From the NCBI GenBank assembly GCA_014925825.1, contig JACGCK010000403.1:1-28693 (forward strand): a DNA stretch of 28,693 bases. The letters run 5' to 3'. This stretch comes from Pholiota molesta. Lineage: Eukaryota; Basidiomycota; Agaricomycetes; Agaricales; Strophariaceae. Shown here piece by piece: positions 21,362 through 28,693 of this stretch (position 1 is its first letter; every line of letters begins with the position of its first letter). The translations under genes were made by a program, and so were the position numbers. The notes beneath the pieces were generated by a model, which saw only the letters and a program-made list of their open reading frames with translations, had not been told where the DNA came from and ran no database searches.

Positions 21362-22082
21362 AAATATATGTATATAAATTGTATATTATATGTATAAGTA
21401 GCGTTTCCCCCTACACGCCTATTTTACCTACTAAGATAGCCACTCTCATAAAATAATGTAGGGAGTGTAGGGGTAATCGCTATAAACTTTATTTTTTCCG
21501 CGAGCCTTTTTTTTTTTTTTAGCCAATAGCTTTTTTTTATTCTTCCTTTGCTCCCCTGCTTCTCTGTGTTATTTTTTTTTTTGTTTTTTTATAAAAAAAA
21601 AAAAATAACAAGAAGCAGAGGGGGTAGAACCCTCGTTTTGATTATTCTGTTTATTAATAATAATAAAAATAAGAATAAACAAAGCAAAGAGAGTGATATA
21701 GTAGCAAAAATGGGGTATTTAGCGATAGCGGAGCAACCCATTTATTGGTATTGGGCTTTTGTTTGTTTTAATATATAGCGGAGCTGCTAAGCTTATTATT
21801 TAATAGAAAATTGGGACGAACTTATTTGTGTGTTTAATACAGGTAGTGCCTTAGCTACTATTAATATAATTATTTTTATGAATAACATCACTTGGGTACT
21901 ATGGCGAAAAAAAGCTATTGGCTAAAAAAAAAAAAAAGGCTCGCGGAAAAAATAAAGTTTATAGCGATTACCCCTACACTCCCTACATTATTTTATGAGA
22001 GTGGCTATCTTAGTAGGTAAAATAGGCGTGTAGGGGGAAACGCTACTTATACATATAATATACAATTTATATACATATATTT
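21362..22082. repeat. Inverted-repeat cassette, - copy 3
   Basis: Arms 21362-21537 and 21907-22082, spacer 21538-21906. Same structure as 9536-10256, reverse orientation. Confidence 0.95.
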
Positions 22083-22286
22083 CGCGGAAGCGAGCCTGCA
22101 GTAGCTGGCGGAAAAATCTAAATTTATACTTCTCGCTAGCTGCTAAAGCTGGTTAAGCTGGTAAAGCTGCTACCTCCTCTGCTACCTCCTCTGCTTCCTC
22201 CCCCTCTGCTACCTCGAAGAGGAGGAAGCTAGGGGAGGAGGTAGCAGAGGAGGAAAGCAGAGAGAGGGGGTAGTTATGCAAAAGAA

Positions 22287-23735
22287 TTAATTAGTAAAAT
22301 CACTTTGAGTTATAAGCGGTAAATCATTATAAATTTTTAGTGCTGTTTCCTCGGAGAGGTCGGTTTTTGAATTATCTAATTTAATTCCTCTGATAATAAA
22401 ACCTGAGGCATTTCTTTTTTTCTCAATATCCCAATTCATAGATTGAAGGTTACCAATTAGAAGAGGGGTAAACTGATTAGACTTAATAATACCTACCTCC
22501 CCATTAAACAATTTAGACCAAGAATTAAAATTACCAAATAAAGTATCAGAATCTAAAGCGTTATTCCCAATTCTAACTGAGCTATTCTTATCTTGAATAA
22601 GTCTTTCAGTAATCCAAGCCTTAATAGGATTAGTTACTATTATACTTTCAGGATTTATTAAACTTGTAGTATGTTCCCCTCCTCTAGCCAGCATTTGTAG
22701 AGAACTTTGTGGGGTTGCAAGTATTCAGTTAATCAGATGAGGTAAATAACCAGTTAAAATACCAGTAGCTTGGTTATTTTTAGTTAAATTAAATAAATTA
22801 TTATTAGTTTCTTTAGGTTTATAAGAGAAAACAATGTACACAAATCTTCTAGCAATACCAGTACTACTATTATGAAAATTCCATACCGTGTTACTTGTAA
22901 CAATAACAAAAGAATTTGGTAACATTTGAGTAGGTGTTTTATATTTCTCTTCACTAGTTAAAACATCTCCCCCAATGATATTTTTAAGAATTTGAGGTTC
23001 AGATCCTAATGTTAAAGGTAATTCAGATATAATCAATAGTAACTTATCTTTTAATGGGGATAAACCGAATCTACTTTGCAAGTTTCGTAAATTAGTAGTT
23101 ACAGAGGCTGTTGGACCTAGTAAATGGGAGATCATATTAGTAAAAGTAGATTTACCAGTACCACCCGGTCCATAAACATATAATGCTATCTGGTAAGTTA
23201 AATTATTAGTAATAATAAGATATAAGATAGCTCTAATTACACAAAGAACCTTTGGATTATTATTACTAATCTGAGTTAAAAATTCTTGCATAGGTGTATT
23301 TAAAATAGAGGCATTAGGATCATAATCACATTGAAGAGTATGATTAATATAAAATTCAGGTTTATGAGAAAATGTTTCTCCAGTACTAGTATTTAATACG
23401 CAATTTTGGAAAGAAAGAAGCAAACCTTTTGAATTAGCTAGTGATTTAGATTTTTGTAAACTAAAGGTATGTCTTTGTAATATTAGTATAATACCTTCTA
23501 CATTCTTAGGGTTAAAATGTTTATAACTTTGAGGGTATTTCTTAACAATAAAGCTTAGCAAAGAAGATTTTAATTCTTCTAGGGTTTGGCTATACCATAT
23601 TTTTCTTTCTAAATCATAGTTATAAAAACACTTGCTATCGATGCAGTATTTAAAGTGAAGATGAATATTTTTAAAATCATTAGCGATGTCCCAGACATTA
23701 ATTGAAGATGAAGAATTTTTGTTGTTTTTATTCAT
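22287..23735 (-). CDS. SF3 helicase, - strand copy 4
   Basis: Intact copy, 1,449 nt, with the TGA codon at 22725-22727 and all helicase motifs. See 7883-9331 for domains and interpretation. Confidence 0.92.
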
Positions 23736-24319
23736 AGTTATAATTTTGTATTTTGCGCGTAGCTTTTTATTTTACCTATATTTACTTATATTTTCTACTT
23801 TCCGCAAAGCTACTGCAGGCTCGGTCCCGCGAGGACTAGGTTCTTAGATATAATAGATTACCTATTTTATTGCGAGAGCGGACCGAGACCAAGCTTTATT
23901 TTTTGCTTGCAAAGGGAGCTAGCCCTATTTATTTAAGCTTAGCCTGCCTGAAGCAGCCAGAGGCAAATAATTTTACCCTTGCCTAAGCAAACCAACACGG
24001 CAAAAAGGACTAAGTAGAAATTTAAATCTTTCGCAGCTTACCTCCTCTGCTTCCTCCCCCTCCAGCTCTTCGAGGTAGCAATTTTTGTTTTTTTTTTTTT
24101 ATTTAAAAAACAAAATGCTTCCTTTTCAAGCAGGAGGTTGCAGGGGAGGAGGTAGCAGAGGTGCGGTAACTTGGAAAGATATATAGGCGAGTCTTAATAG
24201 TAAATCTGTAGTGTTAATGAACTCTACATCTTCTTTTAAACTTCTTTTTTTTTTTAGAGGTTTATTTTTTTAAAGACTATAATATATCGCGGCACCGAGC
24301 CTGCAGTAGCTGGCGGTAA

Positions 24320-25040
24320 AAATATATGTATATAAATTGTATATTATATGTATAAGTAGCGTTTCCCCCTACACGCCTATTTTACCTACTAAGATAGCCA
24401 CTCTCATAAAATAATGTAGGGAGTGTAGGGGTAATCGCTATAAACTTTATTTTTTCCGCGAGCCTTTTTTTTTTTTTTAGCCAATAGCTTTTTTTTATTC
24501 TTCCTTTGCTCCCCTGCTTCTCTGTGTTATTTTTTTTTTTGTTTTTTTATAAAAAAAAAAAAATAACAAGAAGCAGAGGGGGTAGAACCCTCGTTTTGAT
24601 TATTCTGTTTATTAATAATAATAAAAATAAGAATAAACAAAGCAAAGAGAGTGATATAGTAGCAAAAATGGGGTATTTAGCGATAGCGGAGCAACCCATT
24701 TATTGGTATTGGGCTTTTGTTTGTTTTAATATATAGCGGAGCTGCTAAGCTTATTATTTAATAGAAAATTGGGACGAACTTATTTGTGTGTTTAATACAG
24801 GTAGTGCCTTAGCTACTATTAATATAATTATTTTTATGAATAACATCACTTGGGTACTATGGCGAAAAAAAGCTATTGGCTAAAAAAAAAAAAAAGGCTC
24901 GCGGAAAAAATAAAGTTTATAGCGATTACCCCTACACTCCCTACATTATTTTATGAGAGTGGCTATCTTAGTAGGTAAAATAGGCGTGTAGGGGGAAACG
25001 CTACTTATACATATAATATACAATTTATATACATATATTT
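24320..25040. repeat. Inverted-repeat cassette, - copy 4
   Basis: Arms 24320-24495 and 24865-25040, spacer 24496-24864. Same structure as 9536-10256, reverse orientation. Confidence 0.95.
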
Positions 25041-25244
25041 CGCGGAAGCGAGCCTGCAGTAGCTGGCGGAAAAATCTAAATTTATACTTCTCGCTAGCTG
25101 CTAAAGCTGGTTAAGCTGGTAAAGCTGCTACCTCCTCTGCTACCTCCTCTGCTTCCTCCCCCTCTGCTACCTCGAAGAGGAGGAAGCTAGGGGAGGAGGT
25201 AGCAGAGGAGGAAAGCAGAGAGAGGGGGTAGTTATGCAAAAGAA

Positions 25245-26693
25245 TTAATTAGTAAAATCACTTTGAGTTATAAGCGGTAAATCATTATAAATTTTTAGTG
25301 CTGTTTCCTCGGAGAGGTCGGTTTTTGAATTATCTAATTTAATTCCTCTGATAATAAAACCTGAGGCATTTCTTTTTTTCTCAATATCCCAATTCATAGA
25401 TTGAAGGTTACCAATTAGAAGAGGGGTAAACTGATTAGACTTAATAATACCTACCTCCCCATTAAACAATTTAGACCAAGAATTAAAATTACCAAATAAA
25501 GTATCAGAATCTAAAGCGTTATTCCCAATTCTAACTGAGCTATTCTTATCTTGAATAAGTCTTTCAGTAATCCAAGCCTTAATAGGATTAGTTACTATTA
25601 TACTTTCAGGATTTATTAAACTTGTAGTATGTTCCCCTCCTCTAGCCAGCATTTGTAGAGAACTTTGTGGGGTTGCAAGTATTCAGTTAATCAGATGAGG
25701 TAAATAACCAGTTAAAATACCAGTAGCTTGGTTATTTTTAGTTAAATTAAATAAATTATTATTAGTTTCTTTAGGTTTATAAGAGAAAACAATGTACACA
25801 AATCTTCTAGCAATACCAGTACTACTATTATGAAAATTCCATACCGTGTTACTTGTAACAATAACAAAAGAATTTGGTAACATTTGAGTAGGTGTTTTAT
25901 ATTTCTCTTCACTAGTTAAAACATCTCCCCCAATGATATTTTTAAGAATTTGAGGTTCAGATCCTAATGTTAAAGGTAATTCAGATATAATCAATAGTAA
26001 CTTATCTTTTAATGGGGATAAACCGAATCTACTTTGCAAGTTTCGTAAATTAGTAGTTACAGAGGCTGTTGGACCTAGTAAATGGGAGATCATATTAGTA
26101 AAAGTAGATTTACCAGTACCACCCGGTCCATAAACATATAATGCTATCTGGTAAGTTAAATTATTAGTAATAATAAGATATAAGATAGCTCTAATTACAC
26201 AAAGAACCTTTGGATTATTATTACTAATCTGAGTTAAAAATTCTTGCATAGGTGTATTTAAAATAGAGGCATTAGGATCATAATCACATTGAAGAGTATG
26301 ATTAATATAAAATTCAGGTTTATGAGAAAATGTTTCTCCAGTACTAGTATTTAATACGCAATTTTGGAAAGAAAGAAGCAAACCTTTTGAATTAGCTAGT
26401 GATTTAGATTTTTGTAAACTAAAGGTATGTCTTTGTAATATTAGTATAATACCTTCTACATTCTTAGGGTTAAAATGTTTATAACTTTGAGGGTATTTCT
26501 TAACAATAAAGCTTAGCAAAGAAGATTTTAATTCTTCTAGGGTTTGGCTATACCATATTTTTCTTTCTAAATCATAGTTATAAAAACACTTGCTATCGAT
26601 GCAGTATTTAAAGTGAAGATGAATATTTTTAAAATCATTAGCGATGTCCCAGACATTAATTGAAGATGAAGAATTTTTGTTGTTTTTATTCAT
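25245..26693 (-). CDS. SF3 helicase, - strand copy 5
   Basis: Intact copy, 1,449 nt, with the TGA codon at 25683-25685 and all helicase motifs. See 7883-9331 for domains and interpretation. Confidence 0.92.
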
Positions 26694-27277
26694 AGTTATA
26701 ATTTTGTATTTTGCGCGTAGCTTTTTATTTTACCTATATTTACTTATATTTTCTACTTTCCGCAAAGCTACTGCAGGCTCGGTCCCGCGAGGACTAGGTT
26801 CTTAGATATAATAGATTACCTATTTTATTGCGAGAGCGGACCGAGACCAAGCTTTATTTTTTGCTTGCAAAGGGAGCTAGCCCTATTTATTTAAGCTTAG
26901 CCTGCCTGAAGCAGCCAGAGGCAAATAATTTTACCCTTGCCTAAGCAAACCAACACGGCAAAAAGGACTAAGTAGAAATTTAAATCTTTCGCAGCTTACC
27001 TCCTCTGCTTCCTCCCCCTCCAGCTCTTCGAGGTAGCAATTTTTGTTTTTTTTTTTTTATTTAAAAAACAAAATGCTTCCTTTTCAAGCAGGAGGTTGCA
27101 GGGGAGGAGGTAGCAGAGGTGCGGTAACTTGGAAAGATATATAGGCGAGTCTTAATAGTAAATCTGTAGTGTTAATGAACTCTACATCTTCTTTTAAACT
27201 TCTTTTTTTTTTTAGAGGTTTATTTTTTTAAAGACTATAATATATCGCGGCACCGAGCCTGCAGTAGCTGGCGGTAA

Positions 27278-27997
27278 AAATATATGTATATAAATTGTAT
27301 ATTATATGTATAAGTAGCGTTTCCCCCTACACGCCTATTTTACCTACTAAGATAGCCACTCTCATAAAATAATGTAGGGAGTGTAGGGGTAATCGCTATA
27401 AACTTTATTTTTTCCGCGAGCCTTTTTTTTTTTTTTAGCCAATAGCTTTTTTTTATTCTTCCTTTGCTCCCCTGCTTCTCTGTGTTATTTTTTTTTTTGT
27501 TTTTTTATAAAAAAAAAAAAATAACAAGAAGCAGAGGGGGTAGAACCCTCGTTTTGATTATTCTGTTTATTAATAATAATAAAAATAAGAATAAACAAAG
27601 CAAAGAGAGTGATATAGTAGCAAAAATGGGGTATTTAGCGATAGCGGAGCAACCCATTTATTGGTATTGGGCTTTTGTTTGTTTTAATATATAGCGGAGC
27701 TGCTAAGCTTATTATTTAATAGAAAATTGGGACGAACTTATTTGTGTGTTTAATACAGGTAGTGCCTTAGCTACTATTAATATAATTATTTTTATGAATA
27801 ACATCACTTGGGTACTATGGCGAAAAAAAGCTATTGGCTAAAAAAAAAAAAAGGCTCGCGGAAAAAATAAAGTTTATAGCGATTACCCCTACACTCCCTA
27901 CATTATTTTATGAGAGTGGCTATCTTAGTAGGTAAAATAGGCGTGTAGGGGGAAACGCTACTTATACATATAATATACAATTTATATACATATATTT
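27278..27997. repeat. Inverted-repeat cassette, - copy 5
   Basis: Arms 27278-27453 and 27823-27997 (one A fewer in the A-run), spacer 27454-27822. Same structure as 9536-10256, reverse orientation. Confidence 0.95.
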
Positions 27998-28201
27998 CGC
28001 GGAAGCGAGCCTGCAGTAGCTGGCGGAAAAATCTAAATTTATACTTCTCGCTAGCTGCTAAAGCTGGTTAAGCTGGTAAAGCTGCTACCTCCTCTGCTAC
28101 CTCCTCTGCTTCCTCCCCCTCTGCTACCTCGAAGAGGAGGAAGCTAGGGGAGGAGGTAGCAGAGGAGGAAAGCAGAGAGAGGGGGTAGTTATGCAAAAGA
28201 A

Positions 28202-28693
28202 TTAATTAGTAAAATCACTTTGAGTTATAAGCGGTAAATCATTATAAATTTTTAGTGCTGTTTCCTCGGAGAGGTCGGTTTTTGAATTATCTAATTTAAT
28301 TCCTCTGATAATAAAACCTGAGGCATTTCTTTTTTTCTCAATATCCCAATTCATAGATTGAAGGTTACCAATTAGAAGAGGGGTAAACTGATTAGACTTA
28401 ATAATACCTACCTCCCCATTAAACAATTTAGACCAAGAATTAAAATTACCAAATAAAGTATCAGAATCTAAAGCGTTATTCCCAATTCTAACTGAGCTAT
28501 TCTTATCTTGAATAAGTCTTTCAGTAATCCAAGCCTTAATAGGATTAGTTACTATTATACTTTCAGGATTTATTAAACTTGTAGTATGTTCCCCTCCTCT
28601 AGCCAGCATTTGTAGAGAACTTTGTGGGGTTGCAAGTATTCAGTTAATCAGATGAGGTAAATAACCAGTTAAAATACCAGTAGCTTGGTTATT
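28202..28693 (-). CDS. SF3 helicase, - strand copy 6, partial (5' part outside window)
   Basis: The C-terminal region is complete (28202-28609), the TGA codon is at 28640-28642, and the frame continues upstream to the window edge within the last codons of the ATPase part. The sequence is in frame and uncorrupted as far as it goes. The Walker motifs lie beyond the window. Confidence 0.9.

Larger units (their letters stand above)
13209..28693 (-). repeat. Head-to-tail tandem array of the same replicon, - orientation
   Basis: Complete units are 14862-17819, 17820-20777, 20778-23735 and 23736-26693, each exactly 2,958 bp. A partial unit lies before them (13209-14861) and another after (26694-28693). 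Start-codon positions 14861, 17819, 20777, 23735 and 26693 are evenly spaced. The only length change I noticed is one A fewer in the 14-A run near 27840 in the last copy. The order of parts, read on the - strand, is the same as in the + array, including the orientation of the cassette spacer. Such uniform copies mean either very recent amplification or one consensus sequence laid down repeatedly by an assembler. Confidence 0.97.

Noticed and set aside
1..28693. CRISPR array or satellite DNA without function
   Set aside because: Repeats are about 3 kb long, contiguous and gene-bearing, with no short spacers.

Overview
The window is one small replicon repeated many times. Its unit is 2,958 bp in the intact copies and carries a single convincing gene plus about 1.5 kb of highly structured non-coding DNA. 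Copies lie head to tail on the + strand from 1 to about 12,490 (one partial copy, three complete units, and the start of a fifth copy), then head to tail on the - strand from about 13,209 to the end (a junction half-unit, four complete units of exactly 2,958 bp, and a partial copy). The two arrays meet head to head across a 720-bp inverted-repeat cassette at 12489-13208, so nearly the whole window is one giant inverted repeat centred near 12,849.

The gene encodes a superfamily 3 (SF3) helicase of the phage/plasmid P4-type primase-helicase family (D5_N plus helicase plus C-terminal winged-helix-like region). In every copy the reading frame is cut by one in-frame TGA (codon 337). The frame continues for 10 sense codons with no start, and then to a TAA 145 codons after the TGA. 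The TGA sits where this family usually has tryptophan in an Asn-Trp pair, so I read the gene as one 482-residue protein with UGA decoded as Trp. Six other tryptophans use TGG. No other replication, partition or integration gene is visible, so the element must depend on its host or on a helper.

Each intergenic region has the same layout after the stop codon: a purine/pyrimidine-rich hairpin island; a 30-bp GC-rich element (A) with a CTGCAG core; a perfect 176-bp inverted repeat around a 369-bp spacer; a second copy of the 30-bp element (B); and a structured leader ending in a third, inverted copy (C) and a short AT-rich stretch before the ATG. The orientation switch between the two arrays takes place inside one 176-bp arm, as expected from recombination or template switching at the inverted repeats. 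It could have happened in the cell, during whole-genome amplification, or during assembly.

The organism cannot be fixed. The AT-rich codon use, A/T homopolymers, dispersed GC-rich palindromic elements, lack of a Shine-Dalgarno sequence and probable UGA=Trp all suggest an organelle-associated plasmid of an alga or fungus (plastid or mitochondrion) rather than a bacterial chromosome. The + array, mainly the copy at 4941-6380 and the end of the copy at 10841-12286, carries single-base losses in short runs that look like uncorrected long-read errors. The - array is clean and should be treated as the reference.
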